This document shows positions 26,090 to 35,222 of a DNA stretch of 64,000 nucleotides, piece after piece (position 1 is the first letter of the stretch; the number at the start of each line of letters is the position of its first letter). The DNA is taken from NCBI GenBank assembly GCA_900550935.1, contig URUD01000011.1, forward strand, positions 1 through 64,000, written 5' to 3'. Source of the DNA: an uncultured Roseburia sp. (GTDB taxonomy: Bacteria > Bacillota > Clostridia > Lachnospirales > Lachnospiraceae). The notes under the pieces were generated by a model. The model made no database searches. It saw only the letters and a list, made by a program, of their open reading frames with translations, and was not told the DNA's origin. The translations under genes and the position numbers were made by a program.

Positions 26090-27703
26090 ATGGAGCGTTT
26101 TTTGTCAAAAATGAAATCTTATAACCTGATTCTGGACAATTTTTTGTCTAATGTTGTAAATACACTGGAACCTGACCGCATTTACGATGCGATGATGGAT
26201 ACCTTTCAGGAGCTGCTTGATCCTGCCGGTCTTCTTCTGATCTTAAACCGTCAGACATCGCATACCTATTATGTCACACGCAGTTTTGGTACGATTTCCT
26301 ACGAAAAGGACTATACCGCGCCGAGTGACGCCATTTTAAGTTATCTGCACACGACAACCGGTATCATTTCCATCACACCGGATTGCAGGGAAATGGCTCT
26401 TATCACGCCAAAGAAACGTGAGTGGCTTTTGTCACAGCACATTTCTATCATAGTTCCCCTGCGCTATCAGCATGCGATCATCGGTTTTCTGTTTGTGGTT
26501 CCAAAGGAAAATATGACCTATACCAGTGATGATCTGTTCTTTCTGGAAAAGTTCTGCTTTTATGGTGCCATCGCGCTCCGTAATGCCAATCTCTATCAGA
26601 ATGCCTATCATGCTTCCATTATGGATGACCTGACACCATTATATAACCGGAAACATGCTCTAAGTTACATTTCGGAGACTTGCTGTAGTGACGATCCCTA
26701 TACCCTGATCCTGCTCGATGTTGATAACTTCAAACTCTACAATGAACTCTATGGTGTAAGAGAAGGAGATCAGTTCATACGCTTATGCGCCAAAATTATT
26801 TTACAGGAAATCGACGAAGCGGATATTGCCTTCCGCTATGGTGCAGATGAATTTTTCATCCTGCGCCACGGCAATGACACGGACGCTGCTGCTGCACTTT
26901 CCCGCAGGATCATCCAGAAGATCTCCTCTGAAAATCCTGCAGATACTGTCTGGGATATCACCGTTTCCTGTGGTATTTCCACCTACCCGGATCTGTCCGC
27001 AGATGCAGCTGCCCTGATGCACGATACCGTGCAGGCTGCTTACTTTGGAAAACTCGGTGGAAAGGGTTCTCTTACCGTTTACCGCCACGGCATTGAGTCC
27101 CGCATGGGGAACTTAAGCGCACGCAGTGCTTACGAACGCGTTGCACCTACTATCTATGCACTGACCGCCGCCATCGATGCAAAGGATAATTACACCTTCG
27201 TCCACTCGATGAATGTGGCAAAATATGCTGTCTTTCTGGCAGAAGCATTAGATCTCGATGAAAACTCAGTCGAAATTGTCCGCGAAGCTGCCCTCTTACA
27301 CGACATCGGAAAGATCAGCATCCCGGAACACATTTTAAAGAAGCACAGCAACTTAACGCCCGAAGAATATGAGATCATGAAAACACATGTAGAGAACTCC
27401 ACGAAAATGATCCGTTACCTGCCGGATATGGATTACGTGATCCCAGCGGTGCTCGGACACCACGAACGTTACGACGGAAGCGGCTATCCGCGCGGATTAG
27501 CCGGCGAAGCGATCCCTTATCTGGCACGAATCCTTTCCATTGCAGACTGTTTTGATGCCATTACCGCAAGGCGCACCTACAAGCAGCCTTTCCCGATCTC
27601 TTATGCGTTAGAAGAATTACAGAAAAATGCCGGGACACAATTTGACCCGGCAATGGTTGAAACCTTTGTTTCCTTAGTAAAAGATGGCATCATCTCTCTG
27701 TGA
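26090..27703 (+). CDS. GAF-GGDEF-HD-GYP signalling protein
   Basis: 537 residues: a GAF-like sensor (residues ~15-170), a GGDEF domain (~175-330) and an HD-GYP domain (~345-537). The diguanylate cyclase signature is RYGADEFFIL rather than GG(D/E)EF, so the cyclase site may be weak or serve as a nucleotide sensor. The phosphodiesterase half looks intact (LLHDIGKISIP, LGHHERYDGSGYPRG, ADCFDAITARRTYK). The start is uncertain; ATG at 26111 is an alternative. The end overlaps a strong stem (27684-27712, GATGGCATCA/TGATGCCATC). Confidence 0.88.
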   Translation: MERFLSKMKSYNLILDNFLSNVVNTLEPDRIYDAMMDTFQELLDPAGLLLILNRQTSHTYYVTRSFGTISYEKDYTAPSDAILSYLHTTTGIISITPDCREMALITPKKREWLLSQHISIIVPLRYQHAIIGFLFVVPKENMTYTSDDLFFLEKFCFYGAIALRNANLYQNAYHASIMDDLTPLYNRKHALSYISETCCSDDPYTLILLDVDNFKLYNELYGVREGDQFIRLCAKIILQEIDEADIAFRYGADEFFILRHGNDTDAAAALSRRIIQKISSENPADTVWDITVSCGISTYPDLSADAAALMHDTVQAAYFGKLGGKGSLTVYRHGIESRMGNLSARSAYERVAPTIYALTAAIDAKDNYTFVHSMNVAKYAVFLAEALDLDENSVEIVREAALLHDIGKISIPEHILKKHSNLTPEEYEIMKTHVENSTKMIRYLPDMDYVIPAVLGHHERYDGSGYPRGLAGEAIPYLARILSIADCFDAITARRTYKQPFPISYALEELQKNAGTQFDPAMVETFVSLVKDGIISL

Positions 27704-27751
27704 TGCCATCCAGATGCTATCGCTCTCAAATATCTGACAGCAGCTTCCTCT

Positions 27752-28348
27752 TTATTCATCTACTTCTTTGTATTCAACGTCTAAGGCTTCTGCTTCCTGG
27801 CGCATCGCTTTTGCTGTCCGTACTGCCTTGGTTACGACCCAGAGGTCTGAAATACCGTCATAGATCAGCGCAATTCCTACGAACTGCATGGCAAGTGTTA
27901 CCACACCGATCGCATCCACTATACTCACAACACCAAGTACAAGACTGATCACTGCAATGATCAGCATCGACCACCACTTCTCGTATCCATTCTGCTTTGT
28001 CTCAATGGCAAGTTTGATATCCTGTACCGCATGGATCACAAGAATGGCTCCGATCACGATCGGAATCAGTCCTTCCACACGCTCCGGTTTTAAGAACACC
28101 CAGATACCAATCAGTAAAACGATCAGTCCGACGATCCCGGAGAAAGTCTGTGCTGTCCGGTTCATAAAATAAGAAGCCAGATCAACAACTCCCATGATCA
28201 CAAGACCAAGTGCCAGTACCTTGCAGAAAATATCGATCGTTTCTTTTGGCCATACCAGCAATACGATACCGAGCAGCAGACACATCAGTGCGCCAAAGAT
28301 CATATTGGCTTTTACCCTCTTAAAAAACTCCTTCATACTCCACCTCAT
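27752..28348 (-). CDS. DUF308/HdeD-like membrane protein
   Basis: 198 residues with six predicted membrane helices arranged as three pairs (IFGALMCLLLGIVLLVWP; LALGLVIMGVVDLASYF; GIVGLIVLLIGIWVFLKPERV; IPIVIGAILVIHAVQDIKLA; ...). The WP and LKPE positions after helices 1 and 3 are the DUF308 pattern. HdeD is linked to acid resistance in enteric bacteria; no such evidence exists here. Single gene between convergent and divergent neighbours. Confidence 0.8.
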   Translation of the reverse strand: MRWSMKEFFKRVKANMIFGALMCLLLGIVLLVWPKETIDIFCKVLALGLVIMGVVDLASYFMNRTAQTFSGIVGLIVLLIGIWVFLKPERVEGLIPIVIGAILVIHAVQDIKLAIETKQNGYEKWWSMLIIAVISLVLGVVSIVDAIGVVTLAMQFVGIALIYDGISDLWVVTKAVRTAKAMRQEAEALDVEYKEVDE

Positions 28349-28513
28349 TTCTGCATCTGTTATCAGATGCGTTCTCTTATCTGAATTTTATACGTTCTCC
28401 GATTTTGTGTCAACCGCAATCCCTTTTTCATAGACAAAACCACAATTTTGTGGTACAGTTCACTCGAACTTAAAGCAATGAGTCACATCTGTTTCGTGAC
28501 GGAAAGGATCCTT

Positions 28514-28996
28514 ATGGGAAAAGAAGTAAAAACAAATGCCATGCGCATACTTGACAGAAATAAAGTGTCTTATGAAATTATAAATTATGAATGTGATGAA
28601 TTTATTGACGGTCTGCACACTGCCGAAAAAACAGGTGCCCCGGTAGAGCAGTCTTTTAAAACGCTTGTCATGCGTGCCAAAAGCGGACAGTTTTATGTAT
28701 TTGTCGTACCGATTGCTGAGGAAGTAGACCTGAAAGCAGCCGCACGTGCGGTCAATGAGAAATCAGTTGAAATGATCCATGTGAAAGAGATCACTGCGAT
28801 CACCGGATATGTACGCGGAGGATGTTCCCCGCTTGGTATGAAAAAGCAGTTTCCTACGATCATCCATGAAACTGCTGCTTCTTTTGATAAGATTTATATC
28901 AGTGGCGGACGGATTGGCACCACCATTACCGTCAACCCGGACGATCTGATCCGGGTTGTGCATGGCGTCTATCACGATATCATCATCCACCACTGA
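28514..28996 (+). CDS. ybaK: Cys-tRNA(Pro)/Cys-tRNA(Cys) deacylase YbaK/EbsC
   Basis: A 160-residue YbaK-type editing domain: TNAMRILDRNKVSYEI at the start, FKTLVMRAKSGQFYVFVVPIAEEVDLKAAARA near residue 55, KEITAITGYVRGGCSPLGMKKQFPT near 95 and ISGGRIGTTITVNPDDLIRV at the end. It hydrolyses Cys mischarged on proline tRNA in the cytoplasm. The start at 28514 has GGAAAGGA upstream and gives the usual length (159 in E. coli). A 7+7 palindrome (ACCACAA-TT-TTGTGGT, 28439-28454) precedes it. Confidence 0.93.
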   Translation: MGKEVKTNAMRILDRNKVSYEIINYECDEFIDGLHTAEKTGAPVEQSFKTLVMRAKSGQFYVFVVPIAEEVDLKAAARAVNEKSVEMIHVKEITAITGYVRGGCSPLGMKKQFPTIIHETAASFDKIYISGGRIGTTITVNPDDLIRVVHGVYHDIIIHH

Positions 28997-29004
28997 TCAT
29001 TTTT

Positions 29005-29907
29005 CTAGCTGGTCAGACCCTCGCCCTCTCCTCTGGCAAGGTCCATGATCTTTTGAAGCTCAGCGCCTTCCACCGGTGCCTCGCCGTGGTCAATGTGCTT
29101 TCCATCTGCTCCAAACTCTCCAAGCATACGGGTATTTTTTTCTTTGCCCATCTCGATGGTATAATATCCTGCCTGCTTGGTCTGCGGATTGAATGTCATA
29201 TAGATACGGTAGCAGAGCGGAGATACCATTCCTTTTTCCGGTAAGTCTACCCGGATCAGTGTCAGATCTTCTGCAATATCCAGTGCCATTACAGAATAAT
29301 CACTCTCTGAATACGGATATAACTTCGGCTCTTTATAGGTCTCTGCAAAGATCTGATTGATGAATGTCTCTTTTTCATCGCAGACTTTGTTCACAAATTC
29401 CTCTCCCTCAGTAAACAGTCTTTTGGGAAGCACACCGAACTCTACCTGTTTCTTTACGAATACCTGGAACTGTTCCGGTGTCATCTTGACCTGTTTTACC
29501 TGTGCTGCTTTCTGATCGGCAGCATGCAGTTTTTCTACCAGTTCTCTTTTTAAAACCAGATTGTCCGAAAATGGGTTGATCACCATTCCGGATAAATTCA
29601 GTTCCGGCTGAACCACGATATTGTTACATGCCGGAAATGGCATACGCATCATTGCCTGGCTCTTTGGCTCTTCCGGTATCTGCTCTTTGGATGTATAAAC
29701 GACTAAAAACTGCTCTTCCTTGCTGTTTTTCAAGAGGCATGGAACCGGCTGATTCGGTGCTTTTAACATCGCAGGTACAAAAAGCAAAGTCGGACGGAGC
29801 AGATTTAATACCTCTGCCAATCCCTCCTTGGTGTGCTCTGCTGCATAGCTCTTGATCGCCTGTTCTAATCTATCGTTTGTGATCTCCATTGTTGTCTTTT
29901 CTTCCAT
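29005..29907 (-). CDS. SseB-family protein
   Basis: 300 residues. The N-terminal half matches the SseB domain (LLFVPAMLK, FLVVYTSKEQIPE, VVQPELNLSGMVINPFSDNLVLKREL); the C-terminal half (TYKEPKLYPYSESDYSVMALDIAEDLTLIRVDLPEKG) resembles the SseB C-terminal domain. SseB is tied to serine sensitivity in E. coli; the biochemical role is unknown. The ATG at 29907 has GGAGAGG 13 bases upstream; ATG at 29889 is possible. Confidence 0.75.
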   Translation of the reverse strand: MEEKTTMEITNDRLEQAIKSYAAEHTKEGLAEVLNLLRPTLLFVPAMLKAPNQPVPCLLKNSKEEQFLVVYTSKEQIPEEPKSQAMMRMPFPACNNIVVQPELNLSGMVINPFSDNLVLKRELVEKLHAADQKAAQVKQVKMTPEQFQVFVKKQVEFGVLPKRLFTEGEEFVNKVCDEKETFINQIFAETYKEPKLYPYSESDYSVMALDIAEDLTLIRVDLPEKGMVSPLCYRIYMTFNPQTKQAGYYTIEMGKEKNTRMLGEFGADGKHIDHGEAPVEGAELQKIMDLARGEGEGLTS

Positions 29908-30017
29908 AATAAAATGATAACCTCTCCTTCTGGCAGTTCTACTCCGCAGAGGCAGTTTCCCATCTGCGGATTTCTTTGTCTATTTTACCACAATCTGCCG
30001 GAAAAATGAACTCTTTT

Positions 30018-31805
30018 CTATTCGATCACGAATACAGAAATCTCATCGTAAAGTTTCTTTGCGGTATCATCACATTTACCTACTTCATCAGAAACCTCTT
30101 CCGTACGGTTTCTGACATCCATGACCTTGCTTGCAATATTGGTCGTTCCCTGTGCGCCTTCATTTGTTGCATTTGCGATCTCATCCATAGCTTCCAATAC
30201 TCCGTCAATAGAAGCAAGGAGCTGTTCCGATGTCGCACTGAAATCACTGATCAGTGCATCAATATCCTGTGCATCCTGATTGTATACCTCTGCGACTTCA
30301 CCAAACATATCGTAACTTGCTACGACATCGGTTGCCACAAACTCAAGCAGCCGCTCTGCATCACCAGACAGGTTTTCGACCGCAGCTGTCACACTCTCTG
30401 TCACTTCCTGGATCTTGCCAACAGTCTGTTTTGACTGCTCTGCCAGACCACCAATTTCCGTTGCAACAACAGCAAATCCTTTTCCTGCCTCTCCTGCACG
30501 CGCTGCCTCAATGGAAGCATTTAATGCAAGCAGATTCGTCTGGTTTGTGATTTCCATGATCGCAGAAGATAATACCTCGATTTCTTTTACTACCTGTGCA
30601 TCTTCAAGTGCCTTTGTCAGACTGGCACGGATTTCTTCGTGGATGGCATCCGCATGTGCCCTCTGCTCCCGTGTCTCTGTCTGTGCCTTTGTCGCACGCT
30701 GATGGATGCTGGCTGCCTGTTCTGCTCCATCCTGGGAACGGTTGGCTATATTCTTTGCCGCCTCCTCAATCTCATGTGACATGTTCTTGATCGTTTCAGA
30801 AGAAGCTGCAGTTTCCTCCATACCTGCTGCAAGCTGCTGTGTTGTAGCGGAAACGTCTTCCACATCAGATGATAAAGAATCAACTGTCGTATTAACGCGG
30901 TCAACAATCCCTTTGATCTTCTCGCCCTCTGCCTTTACATCTCTCATCATGCTGCCAACCTGTGTTTTCATTTCTTCCAGGTTATGACCCAAAACGCCAA
31001 AATCATCCTTACGCCCGGTCAGGTTCTTTGGAAGTTCTCTTGTAAAATCACCTTTTGCGATCATCTCTATGTAACCACCTGCCGATGTCAATGCCTTACC
31101 TATAGAACCTCCCACATAAATGCAGAGTCCGACTGCAATCATGATGATCACTATCTCAATTCCAAAAATAGCCATGATCGTGCTTTGTATTTCCATGCTG
31201 ACAGACTGTGTTTTCTCTTCCACTGTGGTATCAATATAATCAATATAGTTACCGGTTCCAACGACCCAGCCAAATGGTTCAAATGCTTTGCTGTAGGAAC
31301 GTTTTGGCGAAGCCTCTGTCTCTCCCTCTTTCGGGAACACATAATCTGTAAAACCACCATCTGCTTCTTTGCCGACACGGATGATCTCTTTTACCATCTG
31401 ATAGCCCTGCGCATCCTGCGTCTCCATACGGTTGGTTCCCTCTGTCGCGCTTCCTAATAAAACGACATTATCACCATCGTAGGTATCTGCCCAGAAATAT
31501 CCACTCTCTCCATACCGGAGTTCACGCAGCAGATCTGCACCCTCTTTCTCTGCTTCTTCTAAAGTACACTCTCCGGCTTCTGATTTCGCATAGACCGTAT
31601 CCAGCAGCGAGATCGCATTGTCTACCTGATTCTTAATGTTGTCATCATATTCCGAACGAATGCTTTCCTCCATCATGGTTGAAATCTGTCCTTCCAGATT
31701 TCTAAGCTGTATGATTGCAACTCCGCCAAGAACTAACAACCCCAGCAAAGTTACCAATGACATCAGCAGCATTTTCATCTTTACCGATATGTTTTTCATA
31801 CTCAT
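30018..31805 (-). CDS. methyl-accepting chemotaxis protein with Cache sensor
   Basis: 595 residues. Helix 1 is at ~10-32; an extracytoplasmic single Cache_2-type domain follows (SGYFWADTYDGDNVVLLG, SKAFEPFGWVVGTGNYIDYID); helix 2 is at ~205-230; then HAMP and a signalling domain with the hairpin EIEVLSSAIMEITNQTNLLALNASIEAARAGEAGKGFAVVATEIGGLAEQSK. That hairpin is diagnostic of receptors that drive CheA. The ligand is unknown; Cache_2 sensors often bind small carboxylates. AGGAGGAAGG precedes the start; ATG at 31799 is equally plausible. Its presence supports a motile host. Confidence 0.95.
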   Translation of the reverse strand: MSMKNISVKMKMLLMSLVTLLGLLVLGGVAIIQLRNLEGQISTMMEESIRSEYDDNIKNQVDNAISLLDTVYAKSEAGECTLEEAEKEGADLLRELRYGESGYFWADTYDGDNVVLLGSATEGTNRMETQDAQGYQMVKEIIRVGKEADGGFTDYVFPKEGETEASPKRSYSKAFEPFGWVVGTGNYIDYIDTTVEEKTQSVSMEIQSTIMAIFGIEIVIIMIAVGLCIYVGGSIGKALTSAGGYIEMIAKGDFTRELPKNLTGRKDDFGVLGHNLEEMKTQVGSMMRDVKAEGEKIKGIVDRVNTTVDSLSSDVEDVSATTQQLAAGMEETAASSETIKNMSHEIEEAAKNIANRSQDGAEQAASIHQRATKAQTETREQRAHADAIHEEIRASLTKALEDAQVVKEIEVLSSAIMEITNQTNLLALNASIEAARAGEAGKGFAVVATEIGGLAEQSKQTVGKIQEVTESVTAAVENLSGDAERLLEFVATDVVASYDMFGEVAEVYNQDAQDIDALISDFSATSEQLLASIDGVLEAMDEIANATNEGAQGTTNIASKVMDVRNRTEEVSDEVGKCDDTAKKLYDEISVFVIE

Positions 31806-32076
31806 CCTTCCTCCTAATTGTTCAAAATATCTAATATTTATTAGCTCACATTTGTTATTCATTGTCTATCTTTTTCAAATTATATAATGCTTTTTTGTCC
31901 TTTTTAATATTTTTATACATATTTCCAACAAAATCTTTACATTATTTACGTTCTGTCTAAAGACTTTTTTTCCATTTGCAGTTAAACTGTACTTACAAAC
32001 AAAGCAGATGAAAGCCATCGCATGGGGAGATGGACGATAAACTGCAAAACTATTAAGAAAACGGAGGGGTTTTTAC

Positions 32077-33576
32077 ATGGCAAAGTACATTATGGCACTT
32101 GATGCCGGAACAACAAGCAACCGCTGTATCCTTTTTAATGAAAAAGGCGAGATGTGCAGTGTGGCACAGAAGGAATTCACACAGTTCTTCCCGAAACCAG
32201 GCTGGGTAGAGCATGATGCAGACGAGATCTGGTCTACACAGTTAGAAGTTGCCAAAGAGGCAATGGCTAATATCGGAGCAACTGCTGCAGATATCGGTGC
32301 GATCGGCATTACCAACCAGCGTGAGACAACGATCGTCTGGGACAAAAATACCGGAGAACCGATCCATCACGCGATCGTATGGCAGTGCCGCCGTACTTCG
32401 GAATACTGCGATTCCTTAAAGGACAAAGGACTCGTTGAGACATTCCGTCAGAAAACCGGTCTTGTCATTGATGCCTACTTCTCAGGAACGAAGTTAAAAT
32501 GGCTGTTAGATAATGTCGAAGGTGCAAGGGAAAGAGCAGAAAGAGGGGAACTGCTTTTCGGTACCGTAGAGACCTGGCTGATCTGGAAACTGACACAGGG
32601 TCAGGTTCATGTTACAGATTATTCCAACGCATCCCGTACCATGATGTTCAACATCAATACGTTAGAGTGGGATGAGGATATCTTAAAAGAATTAAACATT
32701 CCAAAATGCATGCTTCCGGAGCCAAAACCATCCAGTTGCGTTTACGGCGAAGCAAATCCGGTCTTCTTCGGTGGCCCGATCCCGATTGCAGGTGCTGCAG
32801 GTGACCAGCAGGCCGCTCTTTTCGGTCAGACCTGTTTCAACAGCGGCGAAGCAAAAAATACTTACGGAACCGGATGTTTCCTGTTAATGAACACCGGAGA
32901 AAAACCGGTCTTCTCCAAAAACGGTCTGGTAACCACGATCGCATGGGGACTCGACGGAAAAGTCAACTACGCATTAGAGGGTTCCATCTTCGTTGCCGGT
33001 GCTTCCATCCAGTGGTTACGTGATGAGATGCGTTTCATCGACTCCTCACCGGACTCTGAATATATGGCAAGAAAAGTAAAGGATACCAACGGCTGCTATG
33101 TCGTACCTGCATTTACCGGTCTGGGTGCTCCTTACTGGGATCAGTACGCAAGAGGAACGATCGTAGGCATTACCCGTGGTGTCAACAAATACCATATCAT
33201 CCGTGCTACCCTGGAGTCTCTGGCTTATCAGGTCAACGATGTATTAGCAGCAATGGAAGCCGATTCCGGTATTGAACTTGCAGCCTTAAAAGTAGATGGC
33301 GGTGCAAGTGCAAACAACCTTCTAATGCAGATGCAGGCTGACATCAGCGGTGCACCGGTAAATCGTCCGATGTGTGTTGAAACGACCGCAATGGGTGCTG
33401 CTTATCTGGCAGGTCTTGCAGTTGGCTACTGGTCAAGCAAAGAAGACGTGATTAAGAACTGGGCAATTGACCGTACTTTTACTCCTGAAATTGATGCCGA
33501 GGCAAGAGCTAAGAAAGTAAAAATGTGGAAAAAAGCAGTTACATATGCTTTCAACTGGGCAAAAGAGGATGAATAA
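32077..33576 (+). CDS. glpK: glycerol kinase
   Basis: 499 residues, the usual family length. FGGY-kinase features: ALDAGTTSNRCILF at the start, ITNQRETTIVWDKNTG near residue 83, WQCRRTSEYCD near 103, YGTGCFLLMNTG near 265, GLGAPYWDQYARGTI near 348 and VDGGASANNLLMQMQADI near 405. It phosphorylates glycerol to glycerol-3-phosphate. ACGGAGGGG precedes the start. It forms an operon with glpF (11-17 bases apart). The ~270 bases upstream hold only its leader and promoter region; I see no clear -35/-10 pair. Confidence 0.98.
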   Translation: MAKYIMALDAGTTSNRCILFNEKGEMCSVAQKEFTQFFPKPGWVEHDADEIWSTQLEVAKEAMANIGATAADIGAIGITNQRETTIVWDKNTGEPIHHAIVWQCRRTSEYCDSLKDKGLVETFRQKTGLVIDAYFSGTKLKWLLDNVEGARERAERGELLFGTVETWLIWKLTQGQVHVTDYSNASRTMMFNINTLEWDEDILKELNIPKCMLPEPKPSSCVYGEANPVFFGGPIPIAGAAGDQQAALFGQTCFNSGEAKNTYGTGCFLLMNTGEKPVFSKNGLVTTIAWGLDGKVNYALEGSIFVAGASIQWLRDEMRFIDSSPDSEYMARKVKDTNGCYVVPAFTGLGAPYWDQYARGTIVGITRGVNKYHIIRATLESLAYQVNDVLAAMEADSGIELAALKVDGGASANNLLMQMQADISGAPVNRPMCVETTAMGAAYLAGLAVGYWSSKEDVIKNWAIDRTFTPEIDAEARAKKVKMWKKAVTYAFNWAKEDE

Positions 33577-33593
33577 AAAGGAGGTAAATGCTT

Positions 33594-34307
33594 ATGCTAC
33601 CATATATTGCAGAATTTCTTGGCACTATGATCCTTATCCTTCTCGGTGATGGTGTCGTTGCAAATGTAAACCTGACAAAATCCGGCATGAAGGGTGCCGG
33701 TGCTGTCCAGATTACGATTGCCTGGGGTCTCGCCGTTATGGTTCCTGCCTTTATCTTCGGCGCAGCCTCCGGTGCACACTTTAACCCTGCACTTACCATC
33801 GCACTTGCTGCGGACGGCAGTATGTCCTGGAGCATGGTTCCCGGTTATCTCATTGCACAGTTTGCCGGTGCTTTTCTTGGTGCCTGTCTGGTATACATCC
33901 TGTTCAAAGGACAGTTTGATGCAACCGAAGACAAAGCCACAAAACTTGGTGTGTTCTGTACCGCACCATCCATTCCGAACACCGGTCTTAATATCTTAAG
34001 TGAAGCGATCGGAACTTTCGTTTTAGTTTTTGCCATCAAAGGCATGGCTCAGGTTCCAAACTTAGATGACGGTATGGGCAAACTTCTGGTATTCGGCATT
34101 ATCGTTTCCATTGGTATGTCACTTGGCGGACTGACCGGATATGCGATCAACCCTGCAAGAGATCTTGGTCCTCGTCTGGCACATGCGGTATTGCCGATCA
34201 AAGACAAGGGCTCTTCCAACTTTGGATATGGTCTGATCGTTCCGATCATTGGACCGATCATCGGTGCTTTAGCAGCCGTGCTGGTATACGGACTGATCCC
34301 ATGGTAA
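33594..34307 (+). CDS. glpF: glycerol uptake facilitator (aquaglyceroporin)
   Basis: 237 residues, with six helices and two half-helices carrying the channel motifs HFNPALTIAL near residue 62 and INPARDLGPR near 180. It has GlpF-type insertion loops. It admits glycerol, which GlpK traps. The start at 33594 has AGGAGG 9 bases upstream; the ATG at 33588 is only 3 bases from it and less likely. Two strong hairpins end the operon. Confidence 0.97.
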   Translation: MLPYIAEFLGTMILILLGDGVVANVNLTKSGMKGAGAVQITIAWGLAVMVPAFIFGAASGAHFNPALTIALAADGSMSWSMVPGYLIAQFAGAFLGACLVYILFKGQFDATEDKATKLGVFCTAPSIPNTGLNILSEAIGTFVLVFAIKGMAQVPNLDDGMGKLLVFGIIVSIGMSLGGLTGYAINPARDLGPRLAHAVLPIKDKGSSNFGYGLIVPIIGPIIGALAAVLVYGLIPW

Positions 34308-34316
34308 ACAAAAAAA

Positions 34317-34380
34317 TAGAAGGTATGCAATGCATACCTTCTAAAAAAAAGAGTGTGCATTTTACGCACACTCTTTTTTT
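34317..34380. terminator. double terminator between glpF and the TetR gene
   Basis: Hairpin 1 is a near-perfect palindrome, TAGAAGGTATGCA / TGCATACCTTCTA (34317-34343). Hairpin 2 is GAGTGTGC / GCACACTC (34351-34373), with eight A before and eight T after, so it terminates both convergent transcripts. Confidence 0.9.
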
Positions 34381-34904
34381 TCTAACATCATCATAATGTA
34401 ACCTGTATCCTGTACGATCTTTTTGTCGTCCAGTTTTCTTCTGCGATAAATATAATCAAGCATATAATAGCCAAAGGATGTTGCAAAAATATCCATGCAG
34501 GAATCCCACTCCCTGACATTAGCCGGATCCTTTGTATTTGCATCATCCACAAGAAGCTGCTCCATCTGCTCCTGCAAGGATGCCTTGACATGGCGGACGA
34601 TCCGCGGCCATTCGATCTGGCTTACAATTTTCTCATAGAATGGACGGTTCTTCTCGATCACATGAAAGATCTCACAGACCCATTCTTCCAGTGAAGCGTA
34701 CTCTTTTTCTGCGATCGGCTGTTTGAAATCCTTTTCCATGATCCATTCCAACACATCATAGATGTCCTTAAAATGATAATAAAAGCTCTGTCTGCTCATG
34801 CCTGTCGCCTCCATGACATCCTGGATCGTAATCCTGGAAATATCCTGTCTGCGCATCAGCTGTTTTACACAATCTGCTATTTTTCTCTTTGTCGTATCAC
34901 ACAT
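34362..34904 (-). CDS. TetR family regulator (DhaS-like)
   Basis: 180 residues. The N-terminal helix-turn-helix is RITIQDVMEATGMSRQSFYYHFKDIYDVLEWIMEKDF (residues ~25-60). The layout and the QSFYYHFKDIYDLLEW pattern resemble DhaS, the activator of dihydroxyacetone kinase genes, which fits the glpKF neighbour, but no dha genes are present. The start at 34904 has GGGGTAAG upstream. It converges on glpF. Confidence 0.82.
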   Translation of the reverse strand: MCDTTKRKIADCVKQLMRRQDISRITIQDVMEATGMSRQSFYYHFKDIYDVLEWIMEKDFKQPIAEKEYASLEEWVCEIFHVIEKNRPFYEKIVSQIEWPRIVRHVKASLQEQMEQLLVDDANTKDPANVREWDSCMDIFATSFGYYMLDYIYRRRKLDDKKIVQDTGYIMMMLEKKECA

Positions 34905-35160
34905 AGTCTTACCCCTTTCTTTCAAAAATCACTTCTCCTGTCTGGGTCATCGGATCTCTCCCCCGAAAAACAGAAAAAAGAGCTCGACTATAAACTAACA
35001 TTGCTGTTATCCATAGCCTGCTCTCATCATCTCATGGCTTCTTATTCTATTTTATTATATCCGACAACATTGCGGTTTAGAACCGCTTTCTCTGACTCTA
35101 TTATAGTAGCAAAATCAAAAAAGTGCAACCCATTTCTTTTTGTTTGCGTTTCCCAAAACC

Positions 35161-35189
35161 TTGTGTTTCCCTCTCTAATATATTATAAT
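35161..35189 (+). promoter_or_regulatory. candidate promoter of the Dam-type gene
   Basis: TTGTGT (35161-35166), 17-base spacer, TATAAT (35184-35189), about 33 bases before the start codon. The rest of the 318-base gap 34905-35222 holds the TetR gene leader and nothing else I can identify. Confidence 0.6.
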
Positions 35190-35222
35190 AGCAACTGTCA
35201 GAAAACAGAAAGTTGGTACACT

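Noticed and set aside
34773..35222. Long 5' extension of the adenine methylase frame
   Set aside because: The family motif starts at the ATG at 35223 and a TATAAT promoter lies inside the extension.
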